From: Burkholderiales bacterium
GTDB lineage: Bacteria; Pseudomonadota; Gammaproteobacteria; Burkholderiales; Casimicrobiaceae
Length of the DNA: 64,000 nucleotides
Direction: 5' to 3'
Assembly (NCBI GenBank): GCA_025354165.1
Contig: JANXNI010000045.1
Span: 62,001-126,000, forward strand
Shown: positions 34,261 to 45,216 of the stretch, in pieces
Position numbering within the stretch: position 1 is the stretch's first letter
How the letters are laid out: every line of letters begins with the position of its first letter
Notes under the pieces: generated by a model
Told to the model about the DNA's origin: nothing
Database searches by the model: none
What the model saw: only the letters and a program-made list of their open reading frames with translations
Made by a program: the position numbers and the translations under genes

Positions 34261-34727
34261 CAGCGGACGAATTGCCTCACGTAATCGCGCCCCAGACCAA
34301 CCGCCTCGTAATGCTTTTCGCACATCTCAATCTTGGTCCACACGTCTTCGTAACCTGTCTGTTCACCGGCTTCGTTCAGGTAAATCATCGCGCCCTGAAT
34401 ATTGAAGAAGGTGATCATCTCGACGCAATCGGCAGGTACTTCGAGCGTGTGCACTTCACCGGGCGGTTCGTAAACAAAACTACCCTCGGTCGCCACCCAA
34501 TCATGCTCACGATAGAACCATTTGCCCTTGATCACATAGCCGACCACCGCCATCGGATGGCGATGGCGCGACAACACGCCGCTTTTGCGAACGCGCAGCA
34601 AATTGCACCAGCCGCCGGACACCGTATTCATCAACAACGGTCGAAACCAGACATCGGGCGCTTGTGGCACCCAGACGCGCTCGTCGGTGGGAATGGCGGC
34701 AACGGCGATTTCGGGCTGGATCATCAT
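34260..34727 (-). CDS. Cupin dioxygenase, 2,4'-dihydroxyacetophenone dioxygenase-like
   Basis: About 155 residues in a single cupin fold. The metal-binding motif SRHRHPMAVVGYVIKGKWFYRE and the second motif GSFVYEPPGEVHTLEVP give His and Glu ligands. Length and the segment WVPQAPDVWFRPLLMNTVSGGWCNLLRVRKSG recall 2,4'-dihydroxyacetophenone dioxygenase, which splits an aryl ketone C-C bond. Two adjacent ATGs (34727, 34724) can serve as start. It lies between a same-strand LysR gene (5-nt gap) and crcB (overlap). The true substrate is unknown. Confidence 0.75.
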   Translation of the reverse strand: MMIQPEIAVAAIPTDERVWVPQAPDVWFRPLLMNTVSGGWCNLLRVRKSGVLSRHRHPMAVVGYVIKGKWFYREHDWVATEGSFVYEPPGEVHTLEVPADCVEMITFFNIQGAMIYLNEAGEQTGYEDVWTKIEMCEKHYEAVGLGRDYVRQFVR

Positions 34728-34732
34728 GGGAA

Positions 34733-35632
34733 TTATTTGCCCAAAGCCGCGTTCCACACGGTGTCCACCACTTCACGCTGCGCGCCGCGCTCACGGTACA
34801 GGCGAATCTCCATCGTGCCGGTCCAGTGCGCATCGCCACCGCGTGCGAGGCGTTTGCCTTTCACTTCGCGCACCACCGCGCTCTCGGGCAGCCACGCCAA
34901 GCCGTGACCCTCCAGCGCCATGACTTTGAGCGCCTCCGACATGTCATTCTCGTAAACGCAATCCAGATGCGCCCTGAGCGGCGATTGCTGCAGGATTAAC
35001 TCGACCATGCGCCCGAGATAAGCCTGCGGCGTGTATGAAAGATACGGAATCTTCTTCGCGTCACTTCCGGGCAAGGCAAACAGTGCCCGGCCATCGCCAT
35101 CGGTCTTCGAAAACGGCGCGATCGTCTCCGTGCCGAGGACGATCATTTCGTAGCGCGATTCATCAAGCTGCACGGGCTGGTTGGTGTGGTGATAACAGAG
35201 CAGCAGATCACAGTTGCCCTCGACCAGACTCATCACCGCGTCGTGCACATTAGCCGCCAGCAGCTTCACCTTCACGCGACCGAGTTTTTTCTCCAGCACC
35301 GTCAACCAGGTCGGAAAAAACGTCAGCGACAAGGTATGCGGCGCCGCAAATAAAATCGTATCCGTCGGCGCGCTTTGAAGGCCACGAGCAATCGCCCGCG
35401 CGTCGATGGCCTGCCGTACAATTTCCGCTGCCCGTTCGCGAAATTGCTCTCCCGCCTTGGTCATCTTGGTCGGATAACTGGTACGGTCAATCAGCTCCGC
35501 GCCGAGCCACTGTTCCAGCGCCCTAATGCGCCGCGAGAAAGCAGGTTGGGTGACGTACCGCAACTCTGCTGCCCGTGAAAAACTGCCCGTTTCGGCCAGT
35601 TGCAAAAAGTCTTCAACCCACTTTAGTTCCAT
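34733..35632 (-). CDS. LysR-family transcriptional regulator
   Basis: A 299-residue LysR protein. The N-terminal winged helix MELKWVEDFLQLAETGSFSRAAELRYVTQPAFSRRIRALEQWLG is complete, followed by a periplasmic-binding-like effector domain (about 90-295). The start at 35632 is chosen because it begins the family N-terminus; the frame runs open to 35710. Unlike most LysR genes it is not divergent from its likely target but leads the cupin-crcB operon, which suggests it controls that operon together with itself. Confidence 0.92.
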   Translation of the reverse strand: MELKWVEDFLQLAETGSFSRAAELRYVTQPAFSRRIRALEQWLGAELIDRTSYPTKMTKAGEQFRERAAEIVRQAIDARAIARGLQSAPTDTILFAAPHTLSLTFFPTWLTVLEKKLGRVKVKLLAANVHDAVMSLVEGNCDLLLCYHHTNQPVQLDESRYEMIVLGTETIAPFSKTDGDGRALFALPGSDAKKIPYLSYTPQAYLGRMVELILQQSPLRAHLDCVYENDMSEALKVMALEGHGLAWLPESAVVREVKGKRLARGGDAHWTGTMEIRLYRERGAQREVVDTVWNAALGK

Positions 35633-35689
35633 ATGTCGAGTGTAGCCAAAACTATGCAAGAACGGTATACGCAGCGCAGCGGACGTAAA

Positions 35690-35805
35690 CAGCTTTGTGC
35701 TGAAGCCCATAATTTATAAGGGGTATAACCAGTAAACCCTCAAAGTCGATATTCATCAATATTACGCGCTACCCCTTATTCAGCAGTCATTTCGCGATAA
35801 AGCCA
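35690..35805. repeat. 116-nt palindromic element, copy 4
   Basis: It runs from CAGCTTTGTGC to GATAAAGCCA. AAGGGGTA is paired with TACCCCTT at element positions 29-36 and 81-88, and the centre TCGA is at 57-60. The ten inner arm bases pair perfectly; about 21 of 36 pair in all. It lies upstream of the LysR gene and 140 nt beyond the 3' end of the diguanylate cyclase gene. Confidence 0.8.
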
Positions 35806-35944
35806 ATTGTAATTTTTTACCATTGCTCTCCTCGCAGCCAGAAACATATTTCTGCATCGCATTCGCGGCATATGATGATCTGGCCGCACGACGGATGGCT
35901 TTTGACGGGCGATAAACCCACTGACCACGCGCGGCGGGCCTGCG

Positions 35945-37126
35945 CTATGCCGCCGCCGATGCAATCCGGTTGCGGCCACCATGCTTGGCTCGGTACAGCG
36001 CCTGATCAGCGCGCTCCATCAGCTCACGAAGACTGGCCTGCCCGACACCTGCAGCGGCAACACCGATGCTGACCGTATGTTGACGGCTGTGACCCAGCGC
36101 CGCTGTTTCGAGATTGAACGCTTTACGCAGCGTCTCCGCGCTTGCCTGCGCTGCGGCCAGATCAGACTGCGGCAATAGCGCACAGAACTCTTCGCCGCCC
36201 AATCGCGCAAGCACGGCATTCGCCGGCAGATTGGCTTGCGCGCATCGCGCCAGCAAACCGATCACGCGATCTCCCTGATCGTGCCCAAAGTCGTCGTTGA
36301 CCGCCTTGAAATGATCAAGATCAAGCATCAGAAAGCTGGAATTCACCAGTGGTGCCGCACCTGCCGCTGCGGTCAATCCGCGCCGATTAAAAAGTCCGGT
36401 CAAGGCGTCGCGCGAAGCGAGCGAACGCAACTCGTGATCAAGCTCGTCGATCAACAGCAGCACCATGCCAATCAACAAAAACAGACGTCCGGCTAAACCC
36501 ACGGAATAGAAAAAGAAGGCAGTGCGCGGCGAACCTCCCCGTGGAATCTCCACGGGACCGGCGCTTATTACCTGAATCGTATCCACGGCCCGAACGAAAA
36601 AGACAAACGCGACCATCAGCAAACCCAGCACCATGATGCCGTGAGGAATGCGAAAACGCGCATGTTTGACGCCAACGCTATGCCGCCTCAAAGCCGAGCC
36701 CGCCAGCATGATCCACGCGTGCCACGTACAAATAACGGCAATTGATACCGCGACCAACAGTATGCGCACGGCAGTGCTCGGCAACACAAAAGTAAAGTAG
36801 TAAAACGCCGGTGTCGTCAGGGCGGCAGCGGCGTAAATCCACTGAACCGGATACGTCCGGTGATAGCGATACTCAAAAGTACCGCGTGCACTTATTAATG
36901 GACCGACGATCAACAAGACGCCCGACACGACGTACCCAAAGAACTCAGGGATCACCTCCTGTGCCGTATTGAGCATGATGGCAATGGCGGCAAATAATGT
37001 GCTCCAGAGCCAGAGCGTCGCGCCCCGTATGCGACCTGCCTGGCGCATGGTGAGCAGCAACATGATTGCCATAAAGAAAAACAACGTTGCCGCCACATAA
37101 CCAAGCAGCTTGATATCGGAACTCAT
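35945..37126 (-). CDS. Membrane-anchored diguanylate cyclase
   Basis: A 393-residue protein with about six or seven transmembrane helices (residues 5-245) and a C-terminal GGDEF domain. The cyclase core shows RDALTGLFNRRGL, LMLDLDHFKAVNDDFGHDQGD and an active-type RLGGEEFCALL. An inhibitory RxxD is not obvious. The membrane part is of the generic multi-helix sensor kind. The start at 37126 is chosen because it precedes the first helix; the frame is open to 37489 but that part is not protein-like. It is divergent to the Bug-type gene. Confidence 0.88.
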   Translation of the reverse strand: MSSDIKLLGYVAATLFFFMAIMLLLTMRQAGRIRGATLWLWSTLFAAIAIMLNTAQEVIPEFFGYVVSGVLLIVGPLISARGTFEYRYHRTYPVQWIYAAAALTTPAFYYFTFVLPSTAVRILLVAVSIAVICTWHAWIMLAGSALRRHSVGVKHARFRIPHGIMVLGLLMVAFVFFVRAVDTIQVISAGPVEIPRGGSPRTAFFFYSVGLAGRLFLLIGMVLLLIDELDHELRSLASRDALTGLFNRRGLTAAAGAAPLVNSSFLMLDLDHFKAVNDDFGHDQGDRVIGLLARCAQANLPANAVLARLGGEEFCALLPQSDLAAAQASAETLRKAFNLETAALGHSRQHTVSIGVAAAGVGQASLRELMERADQALYRAKHGGRNRIASAAA

Positions 37127-37333
37127 CTCAAGTCTTAAATTAATGTCTTGCGTGAGTCTACAGACGTCTGTTTCCAGATGACGTTCGCATGAGGCGGGCC
37201 GTCGTATTGAACGACGCTCGTACGCTGCATTGGGTGGAATCCCTACATGCGCTGCGCCCCCTCTGCGCACATAATCCGCGAAAGGGAGGGGGCCAGCGCA
37301 TTTTGCGGCAGCCCCTGTAATCAGGAGGACTCC

Positions 37334-38299
37334 ATGCAAAATTTCATCCGGCGCGCTGCCGTCGTCGCCATTGCTTCGTTCAGTTTGTTGGGCGTAGCGT
37401 CTGCGGACTATCCGACCAAGCCAATCAAGTGGGTCGTGCCTTATCCACCAGCGGGCACCACCGACGTGCTGGCGCGCATCGTCGCGCAATGGCTTTCCGA
37501 AAATATCGGGCAGCAGGTCATCGTCGAAAACAAGGCGGGGGGCGGCAACAACATCGGCACCGAGTACGTCGTCAACGCGCCTGCCGATGGCTACACCATG
37601 CTGCTGGTCAATCCTGCCAACGGCATCAACGCGTCGCTGTACAAAAAGTTGTCGTTCAACTTCATCCGCGACATCGCGCCGGTCGCTGGCATCGTACGCA
37701 CACCGAACGTAATGGTCGTCACCAACGGCTTGCCGGTGAAAACCGTGGCAGAGTTCATTGCCTACTGCAAAGCGAACCCAAGCAAGGTGAACATGGCATC
37801 GTCGAGCAGCGGAACATCAACGCACCTATCGGGCGAATTATTCAAGTCGATGACCGGGTGCAACATGGTGCACATCCCGTATAAGGGCGCGGGGCCGGTT
37901 CTGACCGATCTGATTGGTGGTCAGGTGCAGGTGTTTTTCGACAACCTGCCGTCGTCGGCGGGGCATATCAAGGGCGGCAGCATTCGCGCACTCGCGGTTA
38001 CCTCAGCAGCGCGCGAACCATCATTCCCGGATTTGCCTACGGTCGGAGACACAGTGCCCGGTTACGAGGCCACAGCCTGGTTCGGAGTCGGCATGCCAAA
38101 GGGCACGCCGCGCGAAGCTATCGACAAAATGAACGCGGCCATTAACAAAGCACTCGCAGATCCGAAGATGCGCGCGCGGCTGGCTGATCTGGGCGGCTCT
38201 CCGATACCTGGCACGCCCGAGGATTTCGGCAAAACCATCGTCGCCGAGACGGAAAAATGGGCGAAGGTCGTGGCGTCGTCGGGCGCTACGGTCGATTAA
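37334..38299 (+). CDS. Bug/TctC-type tripartite tricarboxylate transporter binding protein
   Basis: A 321-residue periplasmic binding protein of the family greatly expanded in Burkholderiales. The signal peptide ends LLGVASA, and the mature protein starts DYPTKPIKWVVPYPPAGTTDVLARI, with ENKAGGGNNIGTEYV and the ligand-loop IPYKGAGPVLTDLIGGQVQ. Substrates are usually carboxylates. The start has AGGAGG 5 nt upstream. No tctA/tctB membrane genes are near, as is common for orphan Bug proteins. Confidence 0.93.
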   Translation: MQNFIRRAAVVAIASFSLLGVASADYPTKPIKWVVPYPPAGTTDVLARIVAQWLSENIGQQVIVENKAGGGNNIGTEYVVNAPADGYTMLLVNPANGINASLYKKLSFNFIRDIAPVAGIVRTPNVMVVTNGLPVKTVAEFIAYCKANPSKVNMASSSSGTSTHLSGELFKSMTGCNMVHIPYKGAGPVLTDLIGGQVQVFFDNLPSSAGHIKGGSIRALAVTSAAREPSFPDLPTVGDTVPGYEATAWFGVGMPKGTPREAIDKMNAAINKALADPKMRARLADLGGSPIPGTPEDFGKTIVAETEKWAKVVASSGATVD

Positions 38300-38386
38300 A
38301 TATCGCGCGTCCTAGCGTACGTCCATTTACGCGCTCAAACGGTAGAACCTCGGGGCAAATGGATCGTCGGAGGGCACAGACAAGTT

Positions 38387-39457
38387 CTAAGCCTGCCGCA
38401 ACAACCGCGCCACATCGGCGCGATCATGCACGCCGAGCTTCACGAACACTTGTTTCACGTGATAGCCCGCCGTGTTAACAGAGACGCCCAGCTTCTCCGC
38501 CATCTCGGCATTGGTCATGCCCAGCGCAACCATCAAAGCCACTTCGCGTTGCTGAGCCGACAAATCGAGCCGCGACGCGCCTTCAGTCAAGCGCACCGGC
38601 TCGGTGGCCAGCCGCGAAACCACCAGCGCAGTCGCTTTCCCACCCGCGATGCCATCCAGCGAGTGATGACGAAACGCGAATTGCCCCCACGGAGAACTCA
38701 CCACATGCAGCGACTTCTTCGCTGCCTTGGCCGCAATCGCCACGCCACGCAAAAACTCATGTAACGCTCTCGGCTCATCACGCGATTCACGCGGCGAAAT
38801 CGGCTCACCACGAGCCAACCGCGACAAGCGCATCCACGCATCATCGGCAAACAGCAACTCACCTGCTTCATCGAGCACTGCCATCGCCTCCTCCGCAATC
38901 TGCTCGGACGGCGCGGTCACCTGCGCATAAGGTGACGCCATCAGTGCGCGCCCCAGATAGTGCATCACGTCGCGCAATGCGCCTGCATCGACCGCAGTGA
39001 ACGGCGCGTCGCCGACGCCGCGATACAAACTCAACTGCCCAATCGGTTCGCGGCCGTTGTCCGGCGAGCGCACGATGCCATACATCACATGCCCGACCGC
39101 AAGCTGCGACAACACCTCCCGGTAATACTCACCCGCCTTCTCAGTCGCACTAATCGTGCGGTGAGATACTGGGTCACTCGCCGCCACCAGCCGCAGGTAG
39201 GCTGAGGAAAACGCCGAAATATCTGCGCGATAATGCCGCTCGTAGTAGCGCGTCATCGCATCCGGCGGCAACATCCGCTCGGCATACATGTTGACCATGT
39301 TGCCTTGCTCGTCGCAGTAGAAAAAGGCGGCATGAGTGGCGGGGACCACGGCGCGGATGGCGGGCAACAGCGAGGGTAGCAGCACGGGGGCAGGCAGGCC
39401 CAGATTACAGAGCTGGCGTAGGGTTACGCGAGAGGATTGCGACGTGATTTTTGACAT
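38387..39457 (-). CDS. LuxR-type transcriptional regulator
   Basis: About 356 residues. The last 65 form a LuxR/GerE helix-turn-helix (LSAQQREVALMVALGMTNAEMAEKLGVSVNTAGYHVKQVFVKLGVHDRADVARLL). The N-terminal 290 residues show no receiver domain and no clear acyl-homoserine-lactone domain; a GAF-like fold is possible. The ATG at 39457 is preferred over 39490 because a likely -10 (TACATT, 39490-39495) covers the latter. A near-copy of an 18-bp palindrome lies about 42 nt upstream of the inferred transcription start, suggesting autoregulation. Confidence 0.88.
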   Translation of the reverse strand: MSKITSQSSRVTLRQLCNLGLPAPVLLPSLLPAIRAVVPATHAAFFYCDEQGNMVNMYAERMLPPDAMTRYYERHYRADISAFSSAYLRLVAASDPVSHRTISATEKAGEYYREVLSQLAVGHVMYGIVRSPDNGREPIGQLSLYRGVGDAPFTAVDAGALRDVMHYLGRALMASPYAQVTAPSEQIAEEAMAVLDEAGELLFADDAWMRLSRLARGEPISPRESRDEPRALHEFLRGVAIAAKAAKKSLHVVSSPWGQFAFRHHSLDGIAGGKATALVVSRLATEPVRLTEGASRLDLSAQQREVALMVALGMTNAEMAEKLGVSVNTAGYHVKQVFVKLGVHDRADVARLLRQA

Positions 39458-39516
39458 AGCCCCGGCTTGATATGTTTCTTGTGCAGCCAATGTAGCGTGC
39501 TGTAGCTGAGAATGAT

Positions 39517-39534
39517 CCCACCTAAACAGGTAGG
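39517..39534 (-). promoter_or_regulatory. 18-bp palindrome, site 2, before the LuxR-type gene
   Basis: CCCACCTAAACAGGTAGG matches the perfect site at 44138-44155 in 15 of 18 bases. It is centred 33 nt upstream of the centre of a TACATT -10 element for the LuxR-type gene, the position expected of an activator overlapping a poor -35. Confidence 0.6.
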
Positions 39535-39553
39535 GTACAACTCGCGGCGTCCC

Positions 39554-40651
39554 TTACACAAGGCGTGCAGCCAGAATCGTTTCCCGAAACCCTTTCAACG
39601 AATAAGTCTTGACGACATCAGCGACAAACCCCTGACCGGCCAACGCCACGGCCCGTTGCTGCACCAGAATTTCACCTGCCTGCGCCTCGGAACAGAGCCG
39701 AGCGGCGAGATTGGTCACGGACCCAATTGCTCCGTAATCCACGCGGCCTTCATAACCGATCGCTCCCACTGTAGCGTAGCCATAGGCAACGCCGAGTCCC
39801 GCGTTAAGCAAAAAACCCTCGCGGGCCCATCGGCCCGCCAGCTCACCTGTTCGTGCGCGAACATCCAGTGCGAAACGAAGCGCCGACGCGCATGGATTCG
39901 CGACAGGTTCTGGGTCGTTAAAAAACACCATCACGCCGTCGCCGGTGAAGCGCTCAATGGTTCCACCCGCCTGATCGATGCATGCACCCAAGGCTGCATG
40001 AAATTCGCGCAAAACGCGCATCACATCCTCGGGCGCAGCCGCGTCCGCAAAAGCGGTAAAACCGCGTAAATCGACAAACACCACCGCCACATCCCGACGG
40101 TGGCTGGCCATCGGATCGTCCGCCCCACCGGCCACAATTTTTTCCACCAAAGTCGAGGAGAAAAAGCGCTTTAACCGAGAGAGCTGCGCGACCTCGGTCA
40201 CCTTGTCGCGAACTCGTTGCTCCAACGATTCATTGAGCGCACGCAACTCCTGTTGCCGCGCCGCCACCTCGTCGAACAACTGCTTCACGCGCAGCAACGA
40301 CCGAACGCGCGCCAGCAACTCTGCGTGGTTAATCGGTTTTTGCAGAAAATCATCCGCCCCAGCCTCGAGTCCCCGCACGCGCTCACGATCCGGATCCAGT
40401 GAGGTGCAAAGAATGACCGGTAGATGCGCATGCCGATCATCAGCACGTATCGCAGCCAGTACCGCAAAGCCGTCCATCCCCGGCATCATCACATCAAGCA
40501 GCACCAAATCCACTGAGCCACTGTCGACCGTAGCAAGGGCCGCTTCGCCAGACTCCACCGCCAGAACCGAATAACCCTTGATCGAGAGTAAATCCTGAAG
40601 CAACCGACGGTTCGGTGCCTGATCGTCAACGACAAGAATATTCGCACTCAT
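39554..40651 (-). CDS. Response regulator with class III nucleotide cyclase output
   Basis: A 365-residue protein: REC domain (1-120) with phospho-acceptor in LVLLDVMMPGMDG and conserved Lys in DDFLQKPI, a short coiled linker (130-165), then a class III adenylate/guanylate cyclase domain (175-365). Cyclase metal-binding aspartates occur in VAVVFVDLRGFTAF and ERFTGDGVMVFF, and GRVDYGAIGSVTNLAARL is the usual follow-up. Phosphorylation by the adjacent kinase would control cAMP or cGMP synthesis. The start overlaps the preceding regulator gene by 4 nt. Confidence 0.92.
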   Translation of the reverse strand: MSANILVVDDQAPNRRLLQDLLSIKGYSVLAVESGEAALATVDSGSVDLVLLDVMMPGMDGFAVLAAIRADDRHAHLPVILCTSLDPDRERVRGLEAGADDFLQKPINHAELLARVRSLLRVKQLFDEVAARQQELRALNESLEQRVRDKVTEVAQLSRLKRFFSSTLVEKIVAGGADDPMASHRRDVAVVFVDLRGFTAFADAAAPEDVMRVLREFHAALGACIDQAGGTIERFTGDGVMVFFNDPEPVANPCASALRFALDVRARTGELAGRWAREGFLLNAGLGVAYGYATVGAIGYEGRVDYGAIGSVTNLAARLCSEAQAGEILVQQRAVALAGQGFVADVVKTYSLKGFRETILAARLV

Positions 40652-41030
40652 CCGCGCGATTGTCGCCCAGCGGCCAGCAGTTGAGCAATTTCTGCCAGCA
40701 ACCGGGAAATTTGAATCGGCTTCGGGTGATAGCCATCAAACCCTGCAGCCATAATTTTTTCGCGCTCGCCCATCATCACCGATGCTGTCACGGCCAGTAC
40801 CGGAATGTCCACAGTCGCAGCCTCCGCCCGCAACGCCGCGAGCGCTGCGAACCCATCCATCCCCGGCAAGCGGATGTCCATCAACACCACATCCGGTCGA
40901 TGCGATTTCGCCGAGAGCAAACCCGCCTCCGCGCTGCCCGCTACTACAGTGTCGTAGCCATGCACTTGCAGCACATCGCGCATCAGCCGCTGCGACAGCG
41001 GATCGTCCTCGACGACCAATACGTGCGCCG

Positions 41031-41034
<4 letters not shown>
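40648..41034 (-). CDS. Single-domain response regulator
   Basis: A 128-residue REC domain without output module. The acidic pair lies in LVVEDDPLSQRL, the phospho-acceptor Asp in DVVLMDIRLPGMDG, and the conserved Lys in GYHPKPIQISRL (context PKPI). It may act as a phosphate shuttle or sink between the histidine kinase upstream and the REC-cyclase downstream. Both neighbours overlap it by 4 nt. Confidence 0.92.
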
Positions 41035-43004
<1,970 letters not shown>

Positions 43005-43013
43005 ACTCTAAAG

Positions 43014-43964
43014 TTATTGCACAAACTCATCGGCAAGCCTTAAGAGCGCTGCCGGAATGTCAACGTGGAGGCGGCGAGCCTCTTTCAAATTAATGCCAAA
43101 CTTCGCTACGCGTGAGCGCTCGACGGGTATTGCACCTGGCGCAACGCCGGCACATATCAACCCGGCGGCTCTGGCAAGTACTGGAAGGCCGTCCACATTC
43201 ACTGATTCATATACGAACGTGGCTCCGGAAATTAAAAAGCGGCGTCGATCAAACATCGTCGGAATACCTTTAGCAGCCGCAAGTGCAGCGATCTGAGTGC
43301 CACCGAGATAGCTTGGCAACGAATAGGGCACGTAAATCGCATCCATGCGCTCAGTTGCGACGTGGCGCTCAAAATCACTGAATTTATTGGCTACTAGTAA
43401 CTTCACTGTGAATCCAAATAAGCGAAGCGCTTCTAACGCAAATTTTTTATCCGTGAGCCTGCTTAAATAATCAGAATCTGCAACCACAGCTAATACGGAT
43501 GCTTTCGGCAAAAGGTCTCGAAGCAGCTCGACGCGCTTTAGATCTGCGTCGACGAAGTAACTAATGCCCGTTGCGTTAGAAGCAGACGCGTTTAGGTTGG
43601 CCACAAATTTTTCGTATTGCGGATCAGAGTGGGTTTGAAACACAACCTTCACTTTAGGTAGCAGCCGTAAGGCCGCACTCGTCAAGTAGCCGCTCGCCGC
43701 AACGACAAGAATGTCATTGGAGTCGCCAACGCTCAGTATGGTCTCGTCCGCCACAGCACCGAGAGCAACGGGTAAATATTGAAAAGGCACTCCGCGACAA
43801 GCTTTATTCGATTGCAGCAACGAGACAAATCGGTCCTCATTTGACATGCCGCGGCCCGCAACGGGATCAAGATAGACAATTTTCCTAATGCCTTCTCCAC
43901 GCGCCATTGGAGAGAAGCTGGCACCCATGCAAGCGGCGCAAATAAATGCATATCCAGCCCTCAT
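43014..43964 (-). CDS. ABC-type substrate-binding protein of a sensory operon
   Basis: A 316-residue exported protein with a signal peptide ending near FSPMARGE. The two-lobe fold resembles the ABC substrate-binding family COG2984: KVVFQTHSDPQYEKFVANLNASASNATGISYF, LLPKASVLAVVADSDYLS, MDAIYVPYSLPSYLGGTQIAALAAAKGIPTMFDRRRFLISGA. No permease or ATPase accompanies it. Being first in an operon with a histidine kinase and two regulators, it is probably the ligand-sensing partner of the kinase. Confidence 0.82.
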   Translation of the reverse strand: MRAGYAFICAACMGASFSPMARGEGIRKIVYLDPVAGRGMSNEDRFVSLLQSNKACRGVPFQYLPVALGAVADETILSVGDSNDILVVAASGYLTSAALRLLPKVKVVFQTHSDPQYEKFVANLNASASNATGISYFVDADLKRVELLRDLLPKASVLAVVADSDYLSRLTDKKFALEALRLFGFTVKLLVANKFSDFERHVATERMDAIYVPYSLPSYLGGTQIAALAAAKGIPTMFDRRRFLISGATFVYESVNVDGLPVLARAAGLICAGVAPGAIPVERSRVAKFGINLKEARRLHVDIPAALLRLADEFVQ

Positions 43965-44137
43965 TCACCTCTCCACCCGAAAACAGTAAGCAGCCATTTA
44001 CGAAATTTTTGCGCCGCTAAGTTCTTTCTCGATGAGTACCAGAATTCGGAAAAGACTCGCTAAAGAAAAGCAGTGCCGCAAGCGTACCAATTCGATCAGA
44101 TATTGCCGACAAAGTCACACTGATCGGTCACCGATAC
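43965..44137. other. Divergent regulatory region
   Basis: This gap separates the minus-strand sensory operon from the plus-strand oxygenase/PAP2 cluster and must hold both promoters. Apart from the 18-bp palindrome that follows it, I recognise no strong -35/-10 pair or operator. It is AT-richer than the surrounding genes. Confidence 0.4.
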
Positions 44138-44155
44138 CCTACCTGAACAGGTAGG
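44138..44155 (+). promoter_or_regulatory. 18-bp perfect palindrome, site 3
   Basis: CCTACCTGAACAGGTAGG has perfect 8-bp arms around AA. It lies about 80 nt before the GTG of the first gene of the oxygenase/PAP2 cluster. With activator spacing (centre at -42) transcription would start near 44188, leaving a 48-nt leader. Near matches occur at 39517-39534 and 20010-20027. Confidence 0.7.
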
Positions 44156-44235
44156 ACAACGTTCATTGCCTGTGCATGTGTCGCAGCTAGTGATACCGTT
44201 CCGTAGGTTCAATTTTTCTTGTCTTGGGAGGTATA

Positions 44236-44622
44236 GTGAACGCTTCATCAACAGAGGGTTACTGCTGGATCGCTTTGTTGCAACCGGACTTTGCGGGTGT
44301 ATTGCGGTCGCTGCTTCAGGTCGAAACGGACCAGACAAAGCGCGATGCGCTCCTAATGATCATTGGCCAGCAAGTTGTGCCTATGCACGTTGTACCTCCA
44401 GACAGTGCGCTAAAGCCAGCGGCGACAACGGCAGATAAATCTATCGCGATCGCAGTTATGGGGCCCGTTTTGCCCGGTAATAACGTATGCAACGTGTCTC
44501 AACTGTTTGTAGGGCAAGGCGCTCTCGCTCTCGCTGAGGCATACGGGCTGGGCGTGGAAATTTCTTTCTACAAAAAGCATGCGCTCGCCTGTTTTCTTGT
44601 CAGAGTTACCGTCGACACCTAA
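44236..44622 (+). CDS. Hypothetical protein, first gene of a three-gene cluster
   Basis: A 128-residue protein of no family I recognise. It begins with GTG, with GGGAGG 5 nt upstream. The sequence has an alpha/beta look: a helical N-terminal half with LLQVETDQTKRDALLMIIGQ, then strands IAIAVMGPVL and VEISFYKKHALACFLVRVTV. There is no signal peptide or membrane segment. The 2OG-oxygenase gene starts 14 nt after its stop. It could be a substrate or partner of the oxygenase, but nothing in the sequence proves that. Confidence 0.7.
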   Translation: MNASSTEGYCWIALLQPDFAGVLRSLLQVETDQTKRDALLMIIGQQVVPMHVVPPDSALKPAATTADKSIAIAVMGPVLPGNNVCNVSQLFVGQGALALAEAYGLGVEISFYKKHALACFLVRVTVDT

Positions 44623-44636
44623 ATTCGCGCCTGACA

Positions 44637-45212
44637 ATGACGAGTGCAACTGTCGCGGTCGATGGGCAAAATAATTACTTGACTCGCCCGTACGTCATGC
44701 CAAAGTTATTCGAACCGTCGGAATGTATTGCAATCCAAGAGCTTGCCGAAAAAGAAAATTTCGCACCAGGTGGCTTAATCGATCTTGTGCCTGACTACCG
44801 AATCTGCGCCGTAGCGACACTCGCAGGCACAGCAGAGACTGAGTGGATCCATCGCCGAATTCGTGATCACGTATTGACCATAAATCGCATCTGGTATCGG
44901 TTTGTACTGGATGGGCGTGATGAAGGGCTGCAAATCATGCGATACAGGACAGACGGCAAGATTGACTGGCACGCCGACCTCGGTCCGGGCGATGTGTCGA
45001 CGCGTAAGCTAAGCATTACGGTTCAATTGTCTGAAGCTGACAGTTATAAGGGCGGCATGCTGGAATTTGCGGGTGATAAGTTCCCGGAAATCAGCAGTGC
45101 ACAGGGAGACGCGATCATCTTCCCAAGTTATCTGGTTCATCGAATTACGCCTGTCCTTGTGGGATGCAGGCACTCTCTGGTTTCCTGGTTTCACGGCAAT
45201 TCTTTCAGGTAA
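44637..45212 (+). CDS. 2-oxoglutarate/Fe(II)-dependent oxygenase (PKHD-type)
   Basis: A 191-residue cupin-like dioxygenase. The iron ligands appear as H-x-D in KIDWHADLG and the distal His in SYLVHRITPVLVGCRHSLVSW, where the following Arg would hold 2-oxoglutarate. QIMRYRTDGKIDWHAD and GGMLEFAG are typical of prolyl-4-hydroxylase-like PKHD enzymes. No signal peptide is present. It lies between an unknown protein and a PAP2-fold protein. The substrate is unknown; a protein or a small natural product are both possible. Confidence 0.85.
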   Translation: MTSATVAVDGQNNYLTRPYVMPKLFEPSECIAIQELAEKENFAPGGLIDLVPDYRICAVATLAGTAETEWIHRRIRDHVLTINRIWYRFVLDGRDEGLQIMRYRTDGKIDWHADLGPGDVSTRKLSITVQLSEADSYKGGMLEFAGDKFPEISSAQGDAIIFPSYLVHRITPVLVGCRHSLVSWFHGNSFR

Positions 45213-45216
45213 GGTC

